A stretch of 7,431 nt of DNA from NCBI GenBank assembly GCA_018609935.1, contig JAHENH010000130.1, positions 1 to 7,431 on the forward strand. The letters are read 5' to 3'. The notes under the pieces were generated by a model. It searched no databases and had not been told where the DNA came from. It worked only from the letters and a program-made list of their open reading frames with translations. Both the position numbers and the translations under genes were made by a program. Positions 1-6,675 of the stretch are shown piece after piece. Position 1 is the first letter of the stretch; each line of letters starts with the position of its first letter. This stretch comes from Halobacteriales archaeon (GTDB lineage: Archaea; Halobacteriota; Halobacteria; Halorutilales; JAHENH01).

Positions 1-104
1 ATACATTGTTTTCTGGAAAAGCATATTGATAAATATACAAAAATTTTTTTTAGTAAATAATGAAAAAATAATAAAGTGATAAGTTGTCTATATATAGATA
101 TGTT

Positions 105-386
105 ATGTCAGAAAAAGATATTGAAGAACTAAAAGATAAATTACCTAAAAAAACATTAAAAGCAGAGGTCCCTGAGGTATTATGGAACCTAGTGGATGTT
201 GAACATACTTGGTCGGAATATAGTGGTAAAGAAAAAAGTAAATTTATACGAGGTTTAATTGAGAAGGGTCTAAAAGAAAAAACTAGAGTCTCTGAAAAAG
301 AATTAGAAAATAGATATGATCAATCATTTCTAACAGAGGAACTAATAACTAAAGAAGAATTAGATAAAAAAAGAAACAAAAAATAA
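105..386 (+). CDS. Small ribbon-helix-helix-like protein, function unknown
   Basis: The 93-residue product is very rich in Lys and Glu. Residues 17-26 could form a strand (T-L-K-A-E-V-P-E), followed by a helix at about 25-33 and a second amphipathic helix at about 42-57 (KSKFIRGLIEKGL). This strand-helix-helix order, with a 'Ser-Lys-Phe-Ile-Arg' helix start, resembles ribbon-helix-helix DNA-binding proteins, but the loop between the helices is longer than usual, so the assignment is tentative. The tail after residue 60 is charged and probably disordered. I chose ATG at 105; a TTG at 84 would add seven residues and has a GTGAT (76-80) just upstream that could be a weak ribosome site. No toxin-like partner is next to it, and the next gene is convergent. 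It could be a lone regulator or an orphan antitoxin. The reading frame is probably real; the function is inference. Confidence 0.6.
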   Translation: MSEKDIEELKDKLPKKTLKAEVPEVLWNLVDVEHTWSEYSGKEKSKFIRGLIEKGLKEKTRVSEKELENRYDQSFLTEELITKEELDKKRNKK

Positions 387-420
387 AAAAATAAAAACCG
401 TATATTCAGTCTATTTTTTT
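378..420. terminator. Bidirectional T-run terminator between convergent genes
   Basis: On the + strand a run of seven T (414-420) follows the end of the 105-386 gene. On the - strand, runs of six, seven and five T (complement of the A-runs 378-383, 385-391 and 393-397) follow the end of the 442-750 gene. Archaeal RNA polymerase commonly terminates at T-runs without a hairpin, so this 40-bp stretch can stop transcription from both sides. It is called by position and composition only. Confidence 0.4.
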
Positions 421-441
421 ACCTTCTAATTAACTACTGAG

Positions 442-750
442 TTATTCATATTCTATCCATTCTCCATCAACTAAACCTACTTCTGGTCCATGTTCTTTTC
501 TTTGCTCCCTTGAAATCCTTATAAGTTCCTCTTTTTTTGTTTCTGGATAGTCTTCGTCTTTTGGTTTTCCGCCCTCAAGAAGTATAGAAACGATTTCTAG
601 GGCATTTTGATATGCTTCCATTTTTCCTGAGAATTCAACACGTTCTTTATCAGAACTTGCTTTATACATCTGTATTGTTACATATCCATGAAGTGTCTCC
701 AAAGACTTCAAACCCTCTTTTATATTATCTTCAGAAACTGAATCTACCAT
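442..750 (-). CDS. Small acidic protein, function unknown
   Basis: The 102-residue product is not recognised. Residues 8-60 look helical and amphipathic (EDNIKEGLKSLETL, then KMEAYQNALEIVSILLEGG), and the C-terminal 40 residues are charged and probably extended, ending in W-I-E-Y-E. There is no signal peptide, membrane segment or cysteine motif. ATG codons occur at 756 and 750. I chose 750 because a TATA-like TTTATAT (771-777) lies about 25 nt upstream of it, the spacing expected for a leaderless archaeal transcript; the 756 start would sit too close to the box. The gene stands alone, convergent with the gene on its left and divergent from the permease pseudogene on its right. It could be a helical adaptor or a lineage-specific protein; I assign no function. 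Confidence 0.6.
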   Translation of the reverse strand: MVDSVSEDNIKEGLKSLETLHGYVTIQMYKASSDKERVEFSGKMEAYQNALEIVSILLEGGKPKDEDYPETKKEELIRISREQRKEHGPEVGLVDGEWIEYE

Positions 751-769
751 AAACATAAAAAGATCTTAA

Positions 770-778
770 CATATAAAC
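770..778 (-). promoter_or_regulatory. TATA box for the 442-750 gene
   Basis: Read on the - strand this is G-TTTATAT-G, centred about 24-25 nt before the ATG at 750. That is the normal distance from an archaeal TATA box to the start of transcription, so the mRNA would begin at or next to the start codon. A transcription start mapped near 749-756 would confirm it. Confidence 0.45.
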
Positions 779-875
779 ATATTTTCCATCAAAAAAATAT
801 ACTCTAAGTAGGAAATATTACTTTTTATTATTGATATACAAAAAATGAACTTTTCTTTAGAAACTAAAACACTAC

Positions 876-887
876 TTTTTATATATC
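876..887 (+). promoter_or_regulatory. Possible TATA box upstream of the permease pseudogene
   Basis: TTTTTATATATC lies about 60 nt before the ATG at 943. A start of transcription near 905-910 would leave a short leader. The surrounding DNA (757-942) is extremely AT-rich, so TATA-like strings arise by chance, and the gene it would serve is broken. The rest of 757-942 holds nothing else I can support. Confidence 0.25.
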
Positions 888-942
888 AGCTTTTATTATT
901 ATGTTTTTTGTTTTTAATATTTTTTAGATATGTTTTTTCTAT

Positions 943-2152
943 ATGGTTAATTTAAAACGTAATATAGGACTGTTTAAGTCAATTACTTATGAGGTTGGTT
1001 CTATTCTGGATGCTGATATATATGCTGTAATTGGGGAAGCAGTAGGTTTAACTGGTGAATCAGTTATATTTTTTTTGTAGTTGCTTCTTTTATAGCTATT
1101 TTCACAGGTCTAAGTTATGCTGAACTTGGATCCCGTTATCCGAAAGTTGGAGGTGAATATCTCTATTCAAAATTAGCTTTCAATAAAAAATGGATTTCAG
1201 ACTTAACCGGTCTTTTTAGAGTTTTAACTGGTGCTATTTCGATAGTTGCTATATCTTTATCTTTTGCGGGTTATTTTTCTAGAATAGTATCACTTCCTAT
1301 AATACCTATAGGGGGGGTAATCATTGTTTGTTCTTACATAAACTATTGGGGTATTGAAACATCTGCTAGAATAAATTTGTTGTTTACTTTAATCGAGGTT
1401 TTTGGTTTACTTATTATTATCTGGATAGGTATGGATACTTGGACTAATGTAGATATATATATATATTTTATAGATGGCTTTAATAGTGTAGTTAGTGCGT
1501 CTTTTCTTTTATTTTTTTGTTATGTTGGATTTGAATCTATCATTAATATATCGGAAGAAATGAAAAATCCTTCCAAAGCTATTCCTTAAGCTATTGGAGC
1601 TTCAATTGTTTTTTCTATACTAATTTATATATTAGTTGGATTGTCTTCTCTTGGACTAGTAGGTTGGGAAACGTTAAGTACTTCAAAGGCACCATTATCT
1701 GAAATTTCCTTGGCTGGATGGAGTTTCTTTGGTTTTATGGTTTTATCAGTTATTGCCTTGTTTGCTACATTTATTACTTTATTAATATTGCTAATTTCTA
1801 CATCAAGGCTTATATATGGAGTTTCAAAAGAAGAATAAATTCATTTTCTGAAATATTTTTGAGGATACATCCTAGACGTGGAACACCATATATAGCTGTA
1901 TTATTTATGGGGGTTTTAACTATACCATTTGTATTAATAGGAGATCTTGGATTTGTAGCTGAACTAGCAAATATCTCAATATTAATAATTTTTATTGTAG
2001 TAAATCCATCACTTTTACGTCTGAGATATACCGACAAACTAGATCAAGGATATAAAACCCCACTAAATATAGGTAAAACATCAATAACGGCAGTAATAGA
2101 TTTTATATCAAGTTTAAGCCTAATACTTTTCTATATATACAATCTTTTTTAA
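943..2152 (+). pseudogene. Broken APC-family amino-acid permease
   Basis: Joining three reading frames gives about 400 residues that follow an amino acid-polyamine-organocation (APC) transporter from end to end: a first helix with 'IYAVIGEAVGLTG', then 'SYAELGSRYPKVGGEYLYSK', 'CYVGFESIINISEEMKNPSK' and 'RIHPRRGTPYIAVLF', plus many hydrophobic spans. APC proteins are membrane importers or exchangers of amino acids. The breaks are: (a) a run of eight T at 1069-1076 followed by TAG (1078-1080), where one more T, or a -1 slip, restores the frame; (b) TAA at 1587-1589, where relatives have a sense codon after 'KAIP'; (c) a shift near 1830-1838, ending the second frame in TAA. The first-helix glycine motif (usually G-x-G-I near I-L-G-A-G-I) reads E-V-G-S-I-L-D-A-D-I, so binding glycines are lost. 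ATG 943 is the start of the homology. It is almost certainly non-functional. It converges on the helicase operon. Confidence 0.85.
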
Positions 2153-2190
2153 GACACATCAATCATACTTCATAAATTATCTTTTAGTTT

Positions 2191-4488
2191 TTAATCACCT
2201 AGTTTTTTTAGTATTTCCATTGCTGCAGATGTATGTAGAGGTTTATTGTTATCTCCACACATATAATCCATAACACAGGCGGGACATCCGGATACACCTT
2301 TACATCCACATTGTTTAATTAGTTTTTGAGTTTTTTGTTTAATATCAAGAAATTTATCATATATAGAATAACTAAACCCAACACCACCTTCTACACCATC
2401 ATATATAAACATAGTAGGTTTTGTTGTCTGTCTATGGAAGTTAGTACTTAATCCCCCAAGATCTTTTGAGTCCACCATAAGCTCCATTGGAGTCATATTT
2501 ATCATAGCATGTTCAACAGCATGAATACCACCTATAAAAGAAGAGTCTGTATCATATTTATCATCTATTTTTTGTTCTAGTTCATCTGGTATCTCTATCC
2601 ATACTATATGTGTATAGAGCTCTACTGGATCACCCAGACCTGTATAGCTTGTATCTATTATATTATCATTAGATATCTTTTTTTTATTATATTGAGTATA
2701 ATATTCTTTAACTCTACCTGTACCACATTTTAAATTAAAATCCTTTATTTTTTTAGACCCCCTCTCTTCAAGATCATCTATCTCTACTTGTCTAAGCGTT
2801 TCTGTATAGTAATCTACATCTGTAGGCTCTAATATTATCCTTGGATTCTCAGTATCCTCTTTAAATTCCTCCACCATATAGTATTTTCCTTTATGTAGAT
2901 AGATGGATCCAGGATGAAAATCACGATACGCTCTATTTTTGTCAATTGATGGAAGATTTTTTCTTCCTCCATCTTTTTTTATTATAACATCAAATCTTTC
3001 TTTTCCTGTAGCATAGATATCAACCTCACCTTCTGGTCTACCCCCACCATTATATCTAAGACCTACATCTAGGTTTCCAGACATTTCGTTTCTTTTGCGA
3101 AATATATTTGACACTTTTTCTATTCTTTCATCAAAATATGCCGTGTCCTCACGTGTTAAAGGCATTTCTCTTGATGCGACAAGAACATGTTGAGAAAAAA
3201 CCTGATTATTATCTAGATCTACTACAGCATCCTCTATTTGGTTTTCAAAAAGATATTCTGGATTACGCATTATAAATTGATCAATACTATTATTCATAGC
3301 TACCAAGACAGACAAAGCATCCTTAGTTTCTCTACCAGAACGTCCTATTTGTTGCCAAAAACTTACCCTGCTTCCAGGATAACCACTCAGTATAGAAGCC
3401 TCAATAGATCCAATATTTATACCAACCTCCAATGCAGGCGTTGAAACTACACCATCTATATCTCCAGATCTAAATCTTTCTTCAATCCTACGTCTTTCTT
3501 TTTTAGTATAACCAGCATTATATGGTTCAATGACAGTTTCATTGTCATTGTAATCTTTTTCTAGAATTTCTCTACACCATTTACAATTAAGTTCAGTCAT
3601 TTTTCTACTTGATGCAAACATCAATGTCTGTTCCCCATACTGTGTTAGATGAGCCAATATTTCACTAGATTCTCTATGACTAGAACGTCTCTCTTCTATA
3701 CCTTCCTCATTAATATATCTAGGAGGATTCCAAAAAACAACCTCACGTCTACCACTTGGGCTTCCATCTTCATCTATTACATCAACATCTCTTCCAGACA
3801 AACAACTAGAATGTTCTCCAGGATTTCCAATAGTAGCAGAACTAAAAACCAGCTGTGGATTTGAACAATATCTATTACTCTCTGAAATTCTAAGCAATCT
3901 TCTAAGAATCCAAGCTACATGCATACCCTCTATTCCGGTATAAGTATGAGACTCATCAACAACAACTAAATCAAGATTGGAAAATATATTATTCCACCCA
4001 CTATGATGTGGAAGATACTGATTCAATCCAGAAAAATTAGATAATACGACATTACAATTTTCTCTAACTTTTCGCTTTTCCCTACTAGATACATCTCCAT
4101 CATAAACACCTATTTCTATATCAAGTTCTAATTTTCTATATAAATCTTCAAGCTCTAATTTTTGATCTCTAGATAAGGCCTTAGTAGGATATATAAGGAT
4201 AGATCTAGAATCTTCATTTTTTAAAAAAAGATAAGCGATAAATAACCCATAAACTAGTGTCTTACCACTTGATGTACCTGTACTTATACATATATCCTCC
4301 CCATCCAATAAATATTCTAGGGATTGTTTCTGATGGCTATATAAATCAATATCTAGCTTATTAGATAAATCCTTAGGTAAAACCGAACTACTAGATACCT
4401 TTTTTGATTTTTCTCTTGGAATTTCTTTAATATGTTCTATCTGATTTTTATATTCGGGATATGTAGAAGATAATTGTCTACCCTCCAT
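2191..4488 (-). CDS. mrfA: DEAH-box helicase with DUF1998 domain, MrfA/YprA-like
   Basis: The 765-residue protein is a superfamily 2 helicase, probably translocating 3'-5' on DNA during repair as reported for Bacillus MrfA (about 750 residues). Domain 1 carries the Q-motif region (H52-Q53), Walker A GTSSGKT (71-77), motif Ia YPTKALSRDQ (100-109), DESH (178-181) and SAT (217-219). Domain 2 carries FASSRK (near 291), VVSTPALEVGINIG (347-360) and the arginine-finger motif QIGRSGR (380-386). The C-terminal DUF1998 region (about 655-745) has AVEHA, YDGVEGGVGF and a cysteine set C727, C729, C735, C738 with C744 nearby, likely one zinc site. All helicase motifs look intact. ATG 4488 starts 2 bp after the stop of the upstream nuclease, so translation is probably coupled; GGAGGG overlaps the first codons and no ribosome site precedes it. 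DUF1998 helicases also occur in DISARM (DrmA/B) and as yeast Hrq1, but the nuclease partner favours MrfA. The family call is firm; the repair role is inferred. Confidence 0.9.
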   Translation of the reverse strand: MEGRQLSSTYPEYKNQIEHIKEIPREKSKKVSSSSVLPKDLSNKLDIDLYSHQKQSLEYLLDGEDICISTGTSSGKTLVYGLFIAYLFLKNEDSRSILIYPTKALSRDQKLELEDLYRKLELDIEIGVYDGDVSSREKRKVRENCNVVLSNFSGLNQYLPHHSGWNNIFSNLDLVVVDESHTYTGIEGMHVAWILRRLLRISESNRYCSNPQLVFSSATIGNPGEHSSCLSGRDVDVIDEDGSPSGRREVVFWNPPRYINEEGIEERRSSHRESSEILAHLTQYGEQTLMFASSRKMTELNCKWCREILEKDYNDNETVIEPYNAGYTKKERRRIEERFRSGDIDGVVSTPALEVGINIGSIEASILSGYPGSRVSFWQQIGRSGRETKDALSVLVAMNNSIDQFIMRNPEYLFENQIEDAVVDLDNNQVFSQHVLVASREMPLTREDTAYFDERIEKVSNIFRKRNEMSGNLDVGLRYNGGGRPEGEVDIYATGKERFDVIIKKDGGRKNLPSIDKNRAYRDFHPGSIYLHKGKYYMVEEFKEDTENPRIILEPTDVDYYTETLRQVEIDDLEERGSKKIKDFNLKCGTGRVKEYYTQYNKKKISNDNIIDTSYTGLGDPVELYTHIVWIEIPDELEQKIDDKYDTDSSFIGGIHAVEHAMINMTPMELMVDSKDLGGLSTNFHRQTTKPTMFIYDGVEGGVGFSYSIYDKFLDIKQKTQKLIKQCGCKGVSGCPACVMDYMCGDNNKPLHTSAAMEILKKLGD

Positions 4489-4490
4489 AT

Positions 4491-5843
4491 CTATGTTTTT
4501 CTATATTTCTTTTTTATTTCTCGCTTATCAAGGTGTTTTTCTGTATTAGATATTTTATCATAAATATATTTCATAGCCATAACATCATCTTTACAGTATA
4601 AAATCCATTTCTCCCAATCAGGTTCTCTACCTGAACCTCTCATCCAAGAACTATATACTTCTCCAGCTTTGGAACCGGATAACCCCTTTATATTTTTTTC
4701 ATATCCAAGCCGAGAAGAGACATCTCCAAGGCTGAAGGATCTTGTAGGTAAAGCTACACAAGACTTTGCTACTTCATGGAGAAGATCAATTTTTTCTGTT
4801 TCCTTCCAAGATTCTATATATTTTTCATCACCAAATCTATCAATAAAATCATTAAGATGTATATAATCAAACTGACTTCCATGCCAAGAAACAAAACAAA
4901 CATCACCTCTAATACCATCTATCCATTTCAAGAAATCATTAACTATCCCCGATTTATCTGTTGGGTCTTCATTCTCTATAAAATATCTATAACTATTATT
5001 TCCTTCATCATATAGCCCAATCTGCCAAATAATATCAGGATTCAAAGAATCAGTTTCGATATCAATATATATACGCCTCTTCCCTTCTAATGGATCCTCA
5101 TCAAACTTAACAATTTTATTTTTCTCTATAGCTTTAGCTCCAGCTATATATAAACAAGCATAATGAGGACCAACACCATTAATATCTAATAGGGACCTAG
5201 GATTAACATTTAAAAGATCCTCTCTAGATGAAAAACCATGTTTTCTAAGTTTTCTCTTAGCTTCACTCCCAACCTCAGGTACAGCCTGAATCCCAACCCT
5301 ATTTATCGGTAAAGGCTCAAATGATATAGAACTATCAAGTTCTATACATGGAATTCTAACCCCCTCAATTCTCTCTATAGTATTAACCCCATATATATCA
5401 ACTCCATTCCTAGAAAACTTATTACCAGCTTCAAGAGTACTAGTCAAATGAATCTTTTCACAATCTAATCCCTCCACTATATCTCTGTATTTACTAATAT
5501 TATATATCTCCGTTTCAAAACTCTGCATATCTGTCTTTTGTTCAATAAAACTAGACAAAATACATAACCTACTACTAAACTCTCTACTATACACCTCCTC
5601 CATACTATCTATATCACCAACAGAAACCAAATCAAAATCATCTAACTCTAAAAACTCAAAACCAACTGAGCAATCTAATACATTAACTTTAGTTAAACCC
5701 TCAACCCTATCAATATCTTTTTCATCTAAATCACCATTTATAAAAAAAACTGAAGGATTAAAATACTCGGTAATATCTAATAAATCACGATCAGAATAAA
5801 AATCCAAAACCATTTTCTCTAAAGTAACTATTCTATCCCCCAT
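4491..5843 (-). CDS. mrfB: DEDD-family 3'-5' exonuclease with HhH segment, MrfB/YprB-like
   Basis: The 450-residue protein ends in an RNase H-like exonuclease domain (about 256-432). The metal ligands expected of DEDD nucleases are visible: D261 and E263 in Y-I-D-I-E-T-D, D326 in S-Q-F-D-Y-I-H, and Y416-x3-D420 in L-Y-C-K-D-D-V, which makes it DEDDy-like. Residues about 186-236 form two helix-hairpin-helix-like units (VPEVGSEAKRKLRKHG; INGVGPHYACLYIAGA), typical of non-specific DNA binding. Residues 1-170 form a very acidic alpha/beta region that I do not recognise. In Bacillus, MrfB works with the helicase MrfA in repair of mitomycin C damage, independently of UvrABC. There the exonuclease domain is nearer the N-terminus and a TPR region follows; here the order is different. 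It is the first gene of the operon and overlaps nothing. The start at 5843 has no good ribosome site; M11 is an alternative. Nuclease assignment is firm; substrate is unknown. Confidence 0.88.
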   Translation of the reverse strand: MGDRIVTLEKMVLDFYSDRDLLDITEYFNPSVFFINGDLDEKDIDRVEGLTKVNVLDCSVGFEFLELDDFDLVSVGDIDSMEEVYSREFSSRLCILSSFIEQKTDMQSFETEIYNISKYRDIVEGLDCEKIHLTSTLEAGNKFSRNGVDIYGVNTIERIEGVRIPCIELDSSISFEPLPINRVGIQAVPEVGSEAKRKLRKHGFSSREDLLNVNPRSLLDINGVGPHYACLYIAGAKAIEKNKIVKFDEDPLEGKRRIYIDIETDSLNPDIIWQIGLYDEGNNSYRYFIENEDPTDKSGIVNDFLKWIDGIRGDVCFVSWHGSQFDYIHLNDFIDRFGDEKYIESWKETEKIDLLHEVAKSCVALPTRSFSLGDVSSRLGYEKNIKGLSGSKAGEVYSSWMRGSGREPDWEKWILYCKDDVMAMKYIYDKISNTEKHLDKREIKKKYRKT

Positions 5844-5862
5844 ACCTATAATACACTAATCC

Positions 5863-5876
5863 TAAATACACTAAAA
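5863..5876 (-). promoter_or_regulatory. Possible promoter of the nuclease-helicase operon
   Basis: Read on the - strand, TTTTAGTGTATTTA lies 20-33 nt before the ATG at 5843, where a TATA box for a leaderless or nearly leaderless mRNA should be. The match to the TATA consensus is modest. It lies within 15-30 bp of the broken end of the tnpA relic, so the operon's promoter sits at a transposon scar. Confidence 0.25.
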
Positions 5877-5889
5877 GATATCGTGAACT

Positions 5890-6164
5890 ATGCTTGATTG
5901 CCTTGTTCGTCCCCGCCTTTAGGATGTTGGCGATCTTGATTAAACTAGTTTTAGGATTTGGTTGAAAACGGGGTGTGGATGTAGTCTTCGTTTATTTCTT
6001 TGATTCGTGATTTCCGTGACGTAGTTCTCTGAAATGTTTTTGGTTCAAATCTTCAGTTCATCAACCATTTCTTTGTCACCGAATACTTTCTGTCTATACT
6101 TTACAATCATCATTAGGTGGTAGCTACAGCTGTGGACAGAATAAGATGAACTGCCAAACCATAT
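5890..6164 (-). pseudogene. tnpA: Decayed, truncated IS200/IS605 Y1 transposase (tnpA)
   Basis: No long ORF exists here, but pieced-together - strand frames read as the N-terminal two thirds of a Y1/HUH transposase. Starting near 6164: SVHSCSYHLMMIVKYRQKVF then GDKEMVDELKI, stop TGA (6045-6047), then ISENYVTEITNQ, a frameshift, EINEDYIHTPFSTK (HUH region at 5975-5986, D-Y-I-H where relatives have D-H-I-H), another frameshift, then PKTSLIKIANILKAGTNKAIK ending near 5893. Y1 transposases (about 130 residues) cut and rejoin single-stranded DNA through a HUH motif and a C-terminal tyrosine. Here one histidine is Tyr and the tyrosine helix is gone, so it is dead. The start is ATA rather than ATG. 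The stretch 5890-6010 is visibly richer in G and C than its surroundings, suggesting arrival from another genome. The missing 3' end abuts the nuclease promoter. Confidence 0.75.
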
Positions 6165-6198
6165 TTTATACTATTGCTTATTTGATAACTTTTTTATT

Positions 6199-6237
6199 GG
6201 TTGTTGGGATTCATCCCTAACCTAAAATCGAAGATTT
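6199..6237. repeat. Tandem hairpins, probable IS200/IS605 subterminal end
   Basis: Two adjacent palindromes. The first is GGTT-GTT-GGGAT-TC-ATCCC-T-AACC (6199-6222), an imperfect stem with an internal bulge. The second is AAATC-GAA-GATTT (6225-6237). They lie 35-73 bp upstream of the tnpA relic's start. IS200/IS605 elements are recognised by TnpA through imperfect subterminal palindromes rather than inverted repeats, so this is likely the left end of the tnpA element. The GGGATTCATCCC core also resembles sequence I associate with the 3' ends of tnpB elements, so which end it marks is open. The rest of 6165-6323 shows no gene. Confidence 0.5.
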
Positions 6238-6323
6238 GGAAAGGAGACTTCTTGCCTAAAAGTTAAAACATGACTTGATTGAATTTAAATAAAATGTATT
6301 TTTTGTATTTATTTATATATTTT

Positions 6324-6473
6324 TTATAATATATCTTTTAGTCTTGGTAGCTTTCCACAACCTGGACATCTAACGTCTTTTGGAGGTCTATATTTCCAGT
6401 CACAGTTTTTACAATACCATAGAGGACTACTTGGACACCTAAATGGATTCATATTGTCAACTCTATTAAACAT
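6324..6473 (-). CDS. 49-residue zinc-ribbon protein
   Basis: This short intact frame starts at ATG 6473 and ends in TAA. The protein has a clear four-cysteine zinc ribbon: W-Y-C21-K-N-C24-D-W-K-Y at the first knuckle and R-C36-P-G-C39-G-K-L-P at the second, 11 residues apart. Another Cys (C13) lies upstream and is probably not a ligand. Residues 1-18 are short and Pro/Asn-containing; there is no other domain. Such single zinc ribbons bind nucleic acid or protein partners, or serve as small electron-carrier-like folds; I cannot say which. A TATA-like CATATAAT lies about 19-26 nt upstream. A second ATG (M8) is possible. It sits between two decayed transposon genes yet has no stop, which argues that it is maintained. 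It could instead be a detached zinc finger of a lost larger protein. Confidence 0.7.
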   Translation of the reverse strand: MFNRVDNMNPFRCPSSPLWYCKNCDWKYRPPKDVRCPGCGKLPRLKDIL

Positions 6474-6675
6474 TTTATAGTTTATATAGATATTATATGT
6501 ATGTATTTAGGATATACTTTTTTATTATTAAATTTTTGATTTTATCATGTGGGTTTATAATGGGAAGCAAATAAGACCTCTATTTCTTTGGCTAGGGTGA
6601 TACACAGACTCTTTTACAATTGAAATATTAAATTGATTTATGTAAAAACAATCATCTATAATTAATGGAAGGGAC

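Noticed and set aside
1449..1467. AT dinucleotide run as a regulatory or origin element
   Set aside because: It is a short run within the permease coding sequence (D-I-Y-I-Y-F) in an AT-rich genome, with no repeat or motif around it.
3238..3864. Plus-strand open frames inside the helicase gene
   Set aside because: They lie antisense to a well-supported helicase, are rich in Ser/Thr/Ile as reverse-complement shadows usually are, and show no motif.
2191..5843. DISARM or another DUF1998-helicase defence system
   Set aside because: No DrmC phospholipase-D nuclease, methyltransferase or DrmB-like second DUF1998 protein is present, and the partner is a DEDD exonuclease as in MrfB.
6569..6585. Hairpin AAATA-loop-TATTT upstream of the TnpB relic
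   Set aside because: The stem is five A/T pairs only, expected by chance at this base composition.
6547..6675. N-terminal extension of the TnpB frame from ATG 6547
   Set aside because: The frame matches by phase only; it has several stops and no resemblance to TnpB, whose homology begins at 6676.
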